This document shows positions 23,371 through 33,665 of a stretch of 64,000 bases of DNA, piece after piece. The stretch's first letter is position 1; every line of letters begins with the position of its first letter. This stretch comes from Lineus longissimus (Eukaryota; Nemertea; Pilidiophora; Heteronemertea; Lineidae). A model generated the notes under the pieces. It did no database searches. It had not been told where the DNA came from and saw only the letters and a list, made by a program, of their open reading frames with translations. The translations under genes were made by a program, and so were the position numbers. Location of the stretch: positions 11,034,001-11,098,000 of the forward strand of contig NC_088319.1 in assembly GCF_910592395.1 (NCBI RefSeq), given 5' to 3'.

Positions 23371-23847
23371 TTAACCCTTTCCCTTCGGATGTCATACATT
23401 GCACGTCATGTACATTGTCCCATATCATGCGGGTGACGTGCATAGCATGTCATGCCCTTCTAAAATATATATTCACCAGCACTTGGTTGCAACATCTCTT
23501 AAAAACGCACTCGAGAATAATTACAGTTGAACCTCTCAATTAAGGACACCCTCGGGACTGACAAGTGCTGTCCGTAATAGAGAGGTGTCCTGATAAGAGA
23601 GGTCAAATTGAATAGAAACAACCAATTTGGGACCAAACCTAGTGTCCTTAATTGAGAGGTTGTCCTTAATAGAGAGGTGTCCGCTAAGGGAGGTTCTACT
23701 GTAGTTTCATCTCAATTGTATAGATGGTGACACTTTTAAATAGTTTCGACCGTTATGTTAAAAGTCAGCTCCAATTTATATTATTGGTATCGACTGTCAG
23801 CACATGGCGGCGCTGGCTGAAATATTGCTGCCACAGCAAAAGGGTTA
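23371..23847 (+). repeat. Dispersed repeat family D, interrupted copy
   Basis: Begins TTAACCCTTTCCCTTCGGAT and includes GCGGGTGACGTGCATAGCAT, ATTCACCAGCACTT, ACGCACTC and GTTTCATC, then TTTCGACCGTT, ending near AAAAGGGTTAAG. The same blocks lie in reverse order and strand at 31177-31380. The two differ by the 178-bp pogo-like insertion at 23524, by extra sequence near the left end, and by a longer right part here. CCCTTT...AAAGGG ends suggest another inverted-end element. Confidence 0.7.
23524..23701 (-). mobile_element. pogo/Tigger-like MITE, intact, 178 bp, inverted
   Basis: Reverse-complement counterpart of 22917-23094, with exactly the same length. It begins CAGTTGAACCTCTCAATTAA, ends GGGAGGTTCTACTG and is flanked by TA on each side. 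It lies inside family D: the relative at 31.2 kb reads ATAATTAGTTTCATC (minus strand) where this copy has ATAATTA, insert, TAGTTTCATC. The uninterrupted relative confirms both borders and the TA duplication. Confidence 0.9.
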
Positions 23848-23849
23848 AG

Positions 23850-26800
23850 ATATTCATAACATAAATAGGCAGACTACTAAATTTGAGTTATCCTAGCACT
23901 GAATAAGAAGCCTGAAGGCGAATGGTATTACTCCATCAAGTAACAACCATCTTGGGAATTCAGTTTATGCTCGTCTTTGAAATTGGTCTATAAACAACGA
24001 ACCCTATCGCCTATTCAAATGCGCCCCTGTCACCTATTTATTAGTGATACTATACTAGTGTGTTGCCCCTTTAATCCTGAGAGATGGGTCTTTGTGGTAG
24101 TAGTAGCATTGTTGGTTACATTTCTGTTAGCAATTCGTATTCCCAACAGTCCAAGATAAAAGGTTGAGGCCATATCCGCAATGATACATCCGCTTAACAA
24201 AACGTGCTGACATTGCTGATGAGTTGGCACTTGGTACCTATGTTTGCACAAATTAATTATTTTTGAGGTCATGTACTGAATTTATTACCTGTATTAGTAA
24301 TCAGAATTATATTTGCACCAATCCAAGTGGTTAGGGTTGCCCGTACTTAATTCAAAATAAGGCTTCATTGCTTCAAAGTGCATTAACACTATAAACTGCA
24401 ATAGATTATAAATCAATGTGTTTAGAATATATCTTTTTTGATTGCAAAATAAGATGCAAAAAAAAACCTTGGTGGTCAAGGTGGTTGGTACGGAGCACAT
24501 AAGAATTTAGTGAATTTTAATTCCTCAAACTCCATGACGCTGTTGTCAGGACCAACACAGAGTTCAGGCAGACAACACAACAGCTATTGATTATAGCAGA
24601 ACGTATATGTATGGTTACAGCACCTTTGTGCGCTGGACATTCAAGTGGATTTAAATATTTCCCATGTGACACCAGGGCAGCATCCTATGACGCTTTACTT
24701 GTAAGAAATATTTCAATTAGTTGACTATTGATAATGTGATGGGCGGTGGATGCTTGTTTTAGCGTTATCTTGTAATGGACATCAATTCTGTGGCCGTCAT
24801 GCACAATGAACGGATGTCATTGCGCTCGTGTGATCATCAGTTGCCGGTTGCCAACGGACGTATAAACATGTGATATTTGCATTGGTTTGCTTGGGCTGTC
24901 GTAGCACGGATGATCTTTGGTACTGCATTGCTTGAAATAGAACGCTTGTAGCCCGGCTGTTAACGTGCCACCTGTGGATTTGAATCGAATAACGTGCACG
25001 ATCAGGTCCTGTTGTGTTGATCAGTGGAGTTGATTTGCTCAAGACTAAACTCTTTGTTGCAACATTGCCATGGATATCAAGAGCATTTATGCTAACTAGT
25101 CGAGATACAATCTTTTTCAAGTGGATGCAGGTTTTGAACATTGTGCTCTGTGGCTTTGGCTTTGACAAAGACTTCTAGGAATTTTTTTATGCTTGCTAAT
25201 GTCATTCAATACAGAAGTGTCAGTGTTCCGAAAGCTCATCATTATTTGAATGAAGACTCGGCACATACTTGTCTTTATTTCAACTCTGCACTTGCCAGTG
25301 ACAAAATGAGTTTTGATGACACTATTTAGGCATTATATACTGGAGCTAGGACTGGAGTTCTGACTTGTGTTGGAGCATCTTCGCAAGCAATGTAGTCTTC
25401 ATTATCAAGCTACTTGACTCTAATTAGTTGCTTTGTTTCATCATGGATGTAATGAACCACTTGTGAAAAGTGGAGTCGTGATTTTCTTGATTTGCTTCTT
25501 GGAGATTCCTTTAGCTGGCATTTCGATGGTTCTGATCTGGAAATCTCGAAGGTAAGTTCAGTTTTATTTATCTCTTTCCTGGATTTAACCCTTTGGAGTT
25601 CAGGATCGACCAGGAAATGACCACCCTCCTTCCATTAAAGGGGGACTATAGGTAGGAGCAGCGGGGTCAAATTGGCCAGGTGTGGTAGAAATAAGCGAAA
25701 TTTGTACCCTGAATAAGTCATAGGGCTACAAAACACCGACTTCTCTACTTATTCAGGACAGCTACAGAAACCTATTCAGATGTGTTCAAGTTATATGTGC
25801 TGTGGACACTCTCTTTGCAAACACCCCTGTTAGCAGAACAGACTCTCTTGCGGCATGTGTGAGGACACTGATTTTGGTCCAAGATTGAAAATGTGACCTC
25901 TGTAATCCGGACGCCTCTCCCATGAGGTATGCATTTTTTTGTGAAATCAGAAAAGGTTAAATTGTGTTCCATGACGAAGCTATGTTTCAAGAAATGTTTT
26001 TGTTGTTAGAAATTCCATCATGCGCCTTCGTACAATAGCCTTCATACGAGAGCCTTCATCTTATTTTTCCTTCAATAATCCATTAAATGTCACCTGATCT
26101 CATTCTGTTTGCAAAGTTTAAAGTGTTGTATTCTCCAGCAAGGTTAAACAAGCTTATTTTGGCATAACTTTTTTGTCGGGCACTTGAAAGGAATTACCTA
26201 TCAAAGCAACAGCTTTTTCTGAAGTTTTTTGAAGTAGTGCACTTTGTCAAAATTTCATCACCCATGTGCAATAGTGAACTTAACCCTTTTTACATTGGCT
26301 ATGTTTGTCCCCAAAATGCTGGTGACATTTGAGGGGGTGATTTTCTTCCTTCAAAAAAATTATGAAAAAAATACAAAATATCATTTTATCACGCTGACAA
26401 CTGTTGTAAAGTATTGACTACTGAAAATTAATAGTGATACCTCTTGATGAATCTTATCATAGATGTTCAGTTTGCATCCAATCCAGTCCTTGCCGCTTAT
26501 CAAAATTTTATAATTTCAATTAAACTTGGAAGTAGTGCCACCTGTGCAGAATTCCTCTCTTCAGGCATCTGTCACTTTTTCTTTCCTGAGCTGCGTCTAC
26601 CATTTGATTAAGAAAGGCCGAATTTAATTTGTTTTCGTGCCACCTCGGCAAAATCCTGTCAATATAATCCACCCGTGAGTGTATAATTTGTCACAACGTC
26701 TTTGCCTGAAACGATGCCTTCAGTAAACGTCAGATGAGAAATTACATTAAATTTTTCTTAGTCAGCTGTAAAATGTAGGTTTCCTAAAGAGCGTTGCGTT

Positions 26801-27208
26801 GTTATATCATGTCTGAATTTAAGGCAACTTGTATTTTATCAGTATTTTACTGGCTGATAACATTATCTTAATCTTGCACAGTAAAATGGGTACCCACCAT
26901 TAATGATATGGAGGACCTTAAATCTTAAGACTTCAGGCAATTATCTCTCGTAGAAATATTTTACAAAGTTGCAAGAGGTGGTAAAAAGAGGTGATATGCG
27001 GGCTTCGCAAAGGATATTTCGTAAAAACCAAGGTGTTAACCGTTGTTAATTTCCTCTATGAAGGTGGATCAAAGCAGAGCAATCCAACTCGTCACTCACG
27101 TACTGAGCATTCTGAAAAAACATTAGATTAATCTGAAAGCTTTGATCTATAAAATCGCTTTAATAGAAAACTGTCACAGATAGAGGAACCCTGTATATTT
27201 TAACATTT
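23850..27208. other. AT-rich spacer, no gene supported
   Basis: No exon is supported. A 123-codon minus-strand frame (24797-25168) has no domain. At 25555 a good donor-like GTAAGT follows a stretch open in two frames (about 25450-25555), but no partner exon was found. CCTGAATAAGT at 25708 and ACTTATTCAGG at 25747 form an 11-bp inverted pair. TTAAAGGGGGACTATAGG at about 25637 looks like a transposon end but lacks a partner. Confidence 0.45.
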
Positions 27209-27264
27209 TTAGCTCAGCTGACAAGCTGAGCTATTCATATGAGTAAATGGTAGAATGAATGTCC

Positions 27265-27302
<38 letters not shown>
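27265..27302. repeat. Microsatellite (GTCT)n
   Basis: About nine and a half uninterrupted GTCT units, just inside the left end of the composite element. A GTCCGT remnant borders each side, consistent with expansion from a GTCCGTCTGT-type seed. Confidence 0.9.
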
Positions 27303-27303
<1 letters not shown>

Positions 27304-27556
27304 CGTTAAACAGGCACGTTTCAAAACTATGGCGGATAGGCGATAGATTTTTCCTCTGAGGCGTTGAGACCCTTCAGGACTCCTGAATAGACCAAATGTG
27401 GGTCCGGCAGGATGAGCGGTTTGGCCACTAGGTGGCACCGAGCGAAATTTTCCAAAAACCTTTCCAGCAGCTGATTTCTCCTAATTCTTTAAGTTGGGGA
27501 TCATGAATCAAATCTAATCTTATAGAGCAAAGCTTTCTCTTTCATTACCAATAGGC

Positions 27557-28492
27557 GTGGTTCATGAATTTCCCACCAGGTGGTGTTACTGGCGCAATTT
27601 AGTGAGCACCCCCAAAGAAGAGCATTTTAAATTTCGCGCGAGTTATCCCACGTGCAGCGAACGTCACGTCTCGGAGTCTGCGCAGTTCAGACGTAAGGAG
27701 ACCATGCTATGGAATAGATCGCGTTCTGTCAATTCGGAGGTAAGTTCTCATTAGATGCACAATTTCATAGGCGATAATATTTGGCTGCTTGTGTTATTGC
27801 ATGTTGATGACATTAGGGAAGGCTTGGATTGTTTAATTGGATGTGATTAATTTGAAATAGTTCGTCGACGATCGTTGAAAAACGATCTGCGAAATGCAGC
27901 TTGGTCTGGGAAACGATGTCAAAGTCCGGCTTTAAATCATGGATTACTCAACAAATAACTCTTGTCACATAGCAGAACTAATGTGAATAAACAAGACAAT
28001 AATAAACATTGTTCTGATATCATCGGGTAAGGTTGCCAATGTACATAAACAGTGTAATTGAGGATCGACTCCGGCGATTTGAAATGTCAACAAACAATAA
28101 ATGCGATAGCTGATACACACTGACACATGCACACTGTACATAGCACAATGCTTCAAACGGGCCGATTCATCACTCTTATCACAATTCATTCTCAATGAAC
28201 TTCCTTGATCATTCGGCCCTAGCGCCTTGTCAGTTGTTGTTGGCCTTGTATTTGATATAAAACTTGGCTAGCTTAGCTATCTATCAAAATTAAAATGTTA
28301 TCTCCTCATCATGTTTTGCAGGAATGATCTGCACTACTGCAGCTGCATTTGAACATATTTGGTGACCACATCACAGATGACCAAGAGAGAGGATCGAGCT
28401 ATGACTTTGCACATCCCATCGACTTCGGTGTTCACCAGTGCAATCATCAGAAGAGCCAGTCTATTTTAGTATTCAAGTATTTCATTCTGTAA
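27557..28492 (+). CDS. Candidate two-exon gene, unknown product (tentative)
   Basis: Not recognised; offered as a hypothesis. Exon 1 (27557-27740) is open for 61 codons, CpG-richer than its surroundings, and ends at a consensus donor, GGAG followed by GTAAGT. Exon 2 (28343-28492) starts after ACTACTGCAG, stays in phase 0 for 49 codons, and ends TAA. AATAAA follows at 28514, 22 bases after the stop. Joined length would be 110 residues, or about 61 if ATG 27704 is used. The product would be hydrophilic with no membrane segment: exon 1 is Arg-rich near its end, and exon 2 is rich in Asp, His and Gln (for example GDHITDDQERGSS). A stronger-looking acceptor at 28321 would put a stop in frame. It lies within a repeat element, so it may be element-derived or chance. 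Confidence 0.22.
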
Positions 28493-28638
28493 TACTTACC
28501 TCAAAATTGACTAAATAAAGAAAACCGCATGTGGCAGTTGGTTAAAAAAATCAAGTCTATCTGTTTAAAGTTTTTACTTGCTATCAACATTTCAATGGTG
28601 GCATTCTGCTAAGGTTTGTAAGAGTTTCACTTGACTTA

Positions 28639-29377
28639 AGCAGGGTGTACACTAGTAAAATATTAGCAACATTTTACCAACATTTTTACAACAATTTTGC
28701 AACAAGCCCTTCAAGGCCCTGTGTACACTAGCAACAAAATTGCAACAAATTAGCAACATTTTTACAACACGTTGGTAAATTGTTGCAAACTTTTTAGTGG
28801 GAACAAAGGGAAATAGGTATTTTGGAGGGAAAATGGATGATTCCAAGGAGAGAAGATGTGTTTTGAGTGCTTCTGCAGCAATTTTAGCTGTCATTGTTGA
28901 GAGACGGAAGAGGCGGCGAAATAACCAAAGAGAATATGGACCAGGCCCTGGATCAAAATGAGGGTGGATCATGGGGCATACCACTGCCTGTTAAAGGAGT
29001 TGCGGCTGACTGACAAGCCGTCATACAAAAACTTCCTGCAAAGGATGAAACTTCTAGAAAAGGTTTCATCACCCTACGAAGCAAGACACTCACTTGAGAG
29101 TTGCTATACCTGCTTCTTGTTCAAGTCACATGACCTCAGGTAGATCACATGACGCAAATCCTATTTCTGATTGGCTGAAGAGTTTGCAACATTTTTACAA
29201 CATGCAACAAAGAATTGCATTGCATTTAATTTGCAACAATTTTACAACAATTTTACAACATGTTGTAAATGTAAGACGCGTTTTGCTCTGTACACACTAC
29301 GCAACATTTTTGCAACATTTGTTGCAACTGGAAATGTTGTAAAAATGTTGCTGATATTTTACTAGTGTACACAGGCC
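28639..29377 (+). mobile_element. PIF/Harbinger-derived non-autonomous element, 739 bp
   Basis: Flanked by TTA on both sides (28636-28638 and 29378-29380), matching the 3-bp target duplication of PIF/Harbinger. The ends share GTGTACACTAGTAAAATAT in inverted orientation, followed by AGCAACATTT on both arms. A second terminus-like sequence, GGCCCTGTGTACACTAGCAA, lies inside the left arm near 28715, and a related CTGTACACACTACGCAAC lies near 29288. Both arms are packed with CAACATTT/CAACAATT words. The interior keeps a broken piece of transposase, making this an internally deleted derivative. Confidence 0.8.
28833..29143 (+). pseudogene. Harbinger transposase N-terminal fragment, frameshifted and deleted
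   Basis: The first frame from ATG 28833 gives a basic leader with ERRKRRRNNQRE and stops at 28960. The following frame (28958-29143) carries DHGAYHCLLKELRL, TDKPSYKNFLQRM and LLEKVSS. In Harbinger-family transposases an arginine-rich leader precedes a GAYH..L.ELR..D...Y.NFLRM block and then a LLE/KV segment, so order and spacing fit the N-terminal part of that family. About 10 residues expected between NFLQRM and LLEKV are missing. The DDE catalytic domain is absent. A TGA and a frame change separate the two parts, so no working enzyme can be made. The family assignment comes from recognised motifs, not a search. Confidence 0.7.
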
Positions 29378-29702
29378 TTAAGGCAATAATAGAGTTGGGT
29401 AGAGCATTTTGTTAATGTTACCCTTTTAGTTAGGGAAACTGGTGCCTTCTGCATTAGGTGGACCCTACTTGCTCATCTGTCAGACCGGCCTCACACGTCG
29501 GCAGTAGAGTTTAAGGTCCAGTCTGCGAGATTTACCCATTTCAACCCAGCCAAAAGCGGGTGATTGGGCTAGTCTCTCCATGTGATTCAATTCGCATGGA
29601 TTCTTGTGTCCTGTGCTGAAAGGCTCCCTCCACAAGGGCAGACTACATCCGGTGGCACTAAAGTATGGAAGAAAGACAGAAGACGACCAATTTGCGAAAA
29701 GG

Positions 29703-29725
29703 ATCATCATCATCATCATCATCAT
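29703..29725. repeat. Short (ATC)n microsatellite
   Basis: Seven to eight ATC units near the right end of the composite element. Same motif as the long array at 35659. Confidence 0.85.
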
Positions 29726-29992
29726 GGCAACAGCTGAGGATGAATCATGTTGCTGTGTGTAGAATCCAATATAGGTTAGGTTATCTGTTTGCGCACACAT
29801 TGCAAGGGTGGAGCTTGCTTGAAGTAGATTGCGCCAGTCTACCGTAATTCACTGTTACACATCCAGAAGCTAATATCCTTAGGCTTTGAGTCCTTAGTTT
29901 AGTAGAGTTTGACGAGTAATGTAATATATACGAACAACGCAGCAACAACTCAGCTGAGCGCCAGGCCCTTGGGCCTCTTGTTAACTTTCCTT

Positions 29993-30245
29993 TGGGATAA
30001 AATATTGCAGCTATAGTTTGAAGACTTGGGGGCAGGCGGGGTGAGTGAATAGTGTTCTGATAAAAGACAGACGGAAGAGATTGGTGAGAAAATCATGTGG
30101 AAAACTGGTCCATCTAACAATTAGCTAATCAGTTTCCTGGGGACAGCAAACTAATACTTGGTCAAGTCAAACTGAGCTGATGCAGAGTCATCTAAAGTGC
30201 AGGTTAAAGCAGGAGCAATACAATGCCCTTCCCCCGCCTTGATCG
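29993..30245. other. Spacer with no recognised feature
   Basis: A short AT-rich stretch between the right end of the composite element and the second copy of repeat family C. Nothing was recognised. Confidence 0.5.
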
Positions 30246-30425
30246 GTATCAAAGCGTTTGATACATCATCAAGTCCTACGAGAGTTTTTGAATGGAACCC
30301 TATTGCGGCCCCTATTGTGCACATGTTCATCAGGCTGAATCAAGCAAACTGCTCCAGGCAAGACTTCTGAACAGGAAATGATAAGTAACGATTCACCACC
30401 CAAGAAAATGTAAAAAGTAGGCTGA
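30246..30425 (+). repeat. Dispersed repeat family C, copy 2
   Basis: GGTATCAAAGCGTTTGATAC, CATCAAGTC, TGAATGGAACCCTATTG, CCCCTATTGTGCACATGTTC, ATCAGGCTGAAT, GACTTCTGAACAGGAAATGA and AAAATGTAAAAAGTAGGCTG. Closest to copy 3 at 56618, with which it shares CACATGTTCATCAGG(C/T)TGAA. Confidence 0.7.
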
Positions 30426-30967
30426 ATTGCTGGTCAGGCGAAGTCCCCTTCAATTGTGCGTTTCGTGTCAAGTCATCCCCAAATTGAAATCTGTATTAAA
30501 CTCAATTGCTTTGCCAATTTCATAGGAAATTGCACAATTTCCGTGACGGAACTGGGAAAAGTTGAAAACAATATTTGAGTGTTTTGGGAGTTGATCTCCG
30601 CCCCGCAATCGCTAATGTCTCTGGCTTGTTAAGGTTGTCGCCGAAGTCAATTTCTTTTCAGTTAAGATGAGAGGAAGGTAATCTTTTCACTGAACATCAG
30701 CTGTCCACCAGATTTTATGGATTATAGTATAGGTCGTGCATGGATCACTTGTTGATCAACATTCAGGAAGGAAGTCGTTTTCACGAATTCTTGAGCATTT
30801 TAAAAGTTGGTAAATTCCAACAAGAACTGAAGTACTGGAGGTAAGGTTGGTCCCGTTAGATTTCAGAGATTTTGGAGGCTGACTTGATACCAAAGAAAAT
30901 TGCAACTCGGATGCACTGACCATTATAAATGTATGCCGTTTGTTAAATATCACAAATTTAGAATTTA
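30426..30967. other. Spacer with no recognised feature
   Basis: No gene or repeat recognised. The minus-strand 75-codon frame at 30756-30983 shows no domain. Confidence 0.5.
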
Positions 30968-31035
30968 ATTTGGAAATTTCCAATTGGTAAATGTGGACTG
31001 AACATTCTGAATATAAATTTCAACATTGCCGGTGC
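30968..31035 (+). repeat. Dispersed repeat family A, left-end fragment
   Basis: Contains GGAAATTTCCAATTGGTAAA, then TGAATATAAATTTCAACATT and GCCGGTG, matching the left end of family A. The downstream half of the family is missing. Confidence 0.6.
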
Positions 31036-31176
31036 GGAGTAGTTTCAACGTTAGCTCAGTAAATATTGCAAAAAATGGTGTGATTCATTTGGGCAACATT
31101 TTAAAAAGGTTCATCTAATTGCATGCCTTATTAATGTTACAATTATGTGAGTGATCCTATTAATCAACAGTCTCAT

Positions 31177-31380
31177 GGAAAGAAAACATCATTTACCCCT
31201 TTCGCAGTGGCTGCCATTATCACAACGGTCGAAAGTATTCAAAAGTTTTGCAATTTATACTTTTATGATGAAACTAATTATCCAAGAGTGCGTTTAGAGA
31301 TTGTGCGAATAAGTGCTGGTGAATTGATATGTAAGATGGGCATGACGTGCTATGCATGTCACCCGCAGTGAAAGGGTTAA
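31177..31380 (-). repeat. Dispersed repeat family D, uninterrupted copy
   Basis: Read on the minus strand it begins TTAACCCTTTCACTGCGGGT and runs through GACATGCATAGCACGTCATG, ATTCACCAGCACTT, ACGCACTC, ATAATTAGTTTCATC and TTTCGACCGTT, ending GCGAAAGGGGTAAA. It has CCCTTTCACTGC/GCAGTG..AAAGGG-type inverted ends. It supplies the empty site for the pogo-like insertion in the 23.4-kb copy. Confidence 0.75.
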
Positions 31381-31861
31381 AGTGCTTCAAGAATCACCAA
31401 ACATTGCAAAACTGTTGCAAAAACCTTTCTCTCATTTCAGAAACCTCCAACAAACTTGTTCTAATGTATTCTGTCGTCAAGAATAAACTTCAAAGAAATT
31501 TAAAAACGGTGCAGAATTAAATTTTCATGCGGATTATTTGAGTGCGACGTCCTCCTGAGTAGATGCATTCACGGAAGAAATTTCAAATCTCAAAAAATGA
31601 AAATTGTTATATTACTTGATTATTTTCTTGGCGGCATGTGGTGAATTCAGATAGATTTTTGTTGTTGCTACGGAAATGTGATGGTGACATTTATTTTTTT
31701 TTAAAGTTTGAGGAGAGATATGTACGGCCTTTTGTGATATTTATTTGGCAGGAGACGGAAGTTTTATGAGCAATAATTTTGAAAGGCCTACCCTGTTAGT
31801 GTTTTCCTGTGGTACAGGTAAAAAGAAATGAAAGTCGTTTTTAGGGTTATTATGCACGTTA
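31381..31861. other. Spacer with no recognised feature
   Basis: AT-rich. Nothing recognised beyond short T and A runs. Confidence 0.5.
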
Positions 31862-31942
31862 ATTTTCTGAAACTTGGCATTTATAGTATTTGGTTATCAG
31901 TATACACAACAATATTGATGAAATTTATATTCAGTATGTACT
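31862..31942 (-). repeat. Dispersed repeat family A, fragment (reverse)
   Basis: TTTTCTGAAACTTGGCATTT, ATAGTATTTGGTTATC, AGTATACACAACAATATTGA and TGAAATTTATATTCAGTATG follow the reverse order of family A. The half carrying GGTCCAGGAAAATAG is absent. Confidence 0.65.
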
Positions 31943-32860
31943 GTCCATGTCATAATTGATATATTCCGCTGCTTTGTATAAGCTGGGCACATTCTCCGCT
32001 GTGGTGCTGTGTAAGCTGCATTCAAACCACTGTAACTGCAGAGCCAGCATCTGACATGACTGCTGGACTTGGTTTTTTTGTTGTCCAATTTGGTGGGGTG
32101 GGAGAGGTGCCCTATTGATTTTGGCCCCGATGCAATATCCAGTTTGTCTACCGGCCAGCTATCTTGTACACAATCAAGGCTACAGAACAAATAACCTGAT
32201 GTATTTGAATTTTCTATGGATGATGGGGTGGGGGAGTCCGTGGTGCCCTATCGTTTTTGTGCCAGATTCAATGTTTTTCGCAATATCTTAAGTATATTGA
32301 GCTTGAAAAATCTCCTTTGATACGTTTGACAATGAGGTAACTGCATCACTTTAAAGCAAAATGTTTAGGTAAGGATTTTGCACATGTATGCCTTTTGGAG
32401 GAACTTTAAACATAGGCCTATTGGAACTTTAATCAATATGAATAGTTTCATCAGGGTTCAAAGGTAAAACTAATATGGCCAGATGTGATCAAAGTGTATG
32501 GTATGGTTACAGAAAATGCAGTCTGGCTAATCTTTTGTGTTGAATTGTTTGGAATTTTTTTGGAATCTCAAGAGGAAAATGATAACAGGCTGATATTGAT
32601 AGAATGTCAAATGTATGTTCACTAAGAAAGTGACTTTGTTCATTTGCTATTCATAGATCTCTTTGATCAGTTGAGTAAAGTATTTTTCACAGCTTAGTTC
32701 ATTATCTGGATTTATATGAAGTCCTTTGATTGAGATCGGCAAAGGTCTCTGTATCTTGAGTTTTTTTTAAACTGATGAGTCATGTTCAGGAATTCTTTGA
32801 TCAGCCAGTGCAGACTCAAGTCTTCAAAATCAAAATTGATGTTCCTCATCCATTACAATG
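31943..32860. other. Spacer with no recognised feature
   Basis: A 97-codon minus-strand frame (31897-32190) starts inside a family A fragment and shows no domain. TGGTGGGGTGGGAGAGGTGC and GATGGGGTGGGGGAGTCC near 32092 and 32221 are similar G-rich phrases, each followed by a CCCTAT(T)G / CCCTATCG phrase, hinting at an old duplication of about 130 bp. Confidence 0.45.
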
Positions 32861-32950
32861 CAGGGGTGTAGCTCGCTTTGTGGTTTTCGGGTCTTTGGGG
32901 TTGGGAGCTGGGCATTTACCTCATTGCCCCTGCCTCTAGCTATGCCCCTG
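32861..32950. mobile_element. Short MITE with CAGGGG termini (hAT-like)
   Basis: CAGGGGTGTAGCT at the left and AGCTATGCCCCTG at the right are inverted with two mismatches over 13 bp, enclosing about 65 bp. CAGGGG(C/T)(G/A)TAGC ends are typical of many hAT-type MITEs. An 8-bp target duplication is not clear here (flanks ATTACAATG and CAATAGACC), so the class is tentative. Confidence 0.5.
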
Positions 32951-33527
32951 CAATAGACCCCGACTCCCCCCCTTAGAAATCCATTGAAAGACCAGGGCTT
33001 GGCAGACCCGGCTCTTGACGGGGTAAATATTTGATGTACTTTCGACTTAGTTGGGATCAGTTGGGGTATGTTAGCAGTAGATTCCAAAAGTGACATCACG
33101 TCATTCTTGGAGCCTATATACCTCAGCTAAACACCACTCTCTAAACCGTCCGTCTCTTTGTTCCATGGACTAAAGTAATAGCTGAGGAAATCTTTCTGGT
33201 GATTTCGCTCGATACACCACTCCATTTGGTGGTATCCAGGATATCACTAAATGGGACATAATGGAAGTATTAACCTTTTCATGTCTATTGGTTATTTTAG
33301 AAAACTCATGAAAAGGTATTTCCAGACATGTAAATATATCACTGTGCAAATGTTTCCGGCTGTGCTCCCGAAAGTTCCAATTGGTTTTTACTCTTCTTTT
33401 AGTCTGGGGGCGATCGCTCGGTCTCTCTAAGTCGCACTTGTCTTCAGCTTTGCACTCATTCCTGAAAGTATTCAACTTATCAGTTTTGGGAATTCAGTCA
33501 GTTCAGTGTTTCTTAACAATTTCACTA
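32951..33527. other. Spacer with no recognised feature
   Basis: No exon or RNA gene seen. Frames on both strands (33170-33475 minus, 33381-33602 plus) overlap and lack domains. Confidence 0.5.
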
Positions 33528-33665
33528 CAGTCCAAATCACAACTGACATCCATCCTGCTTCACATCATTGATACTCAATGTACACGAGTTGCACGTCAAT
33601 GACGCTCCAATGACGTGCTTATCTCACTATGTTTCGCGTATAATACGCGCGACATACGTATGAGT
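33528..33665. mobile_element. mariner-like MITE, left end and body
   Basis: Starts CAGTCCAAATCACAACTGAC after a TA (33526-33527). The body has CTGCTTCACATCATTGATAC, GTACACGAGTTGCACG and CTATGTTTCGCGTA, collinear with the 48828-48972 copy, which keeps both ends. The right terminus is not recognisable here. Confidence 0.65.

Larger units (their letters stand above)
27209..29992. mobile_element. Composite repeat element with CAGCTGAG-type termini
   Basis: The left end carries AGCTCAGCTGACAAGCTGAGCT, an 8-bp-stem palindrome, followed by a GTCT microsatellite. The right end near 29950-29992 carries CTCAGCTGAGCGCC and the palindrome AGGCCCTTGGGCCT before CTTGTT. GCTCAGCTGA is shared by the two ends in inverted orientation. 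Such ends recur across invertebrate genomes in my recollection. The family could be Helentron-like or an inverted-end element; I cannot decide. The interior holds a possible mini-gene, a nested Harbinger derivative (28639-29377) and an ATC microsatellite. Confidence 0.5.

Noticed and set aside
25450-25555. Exon ending at the GTAAGT donor at 25555
   Set aside because: Two different frames are open here, one membrane-like (SGVVIFLICFLEIPLAGISM). No clear acceptor or partner exon could be found, so the donor match alone is not enough.
32092-32250. Pair of GGGGTGGG-containing phrases as a transposon
   Set aside because: Only short G-rich words match. No ends or inverted repeats could be defined.
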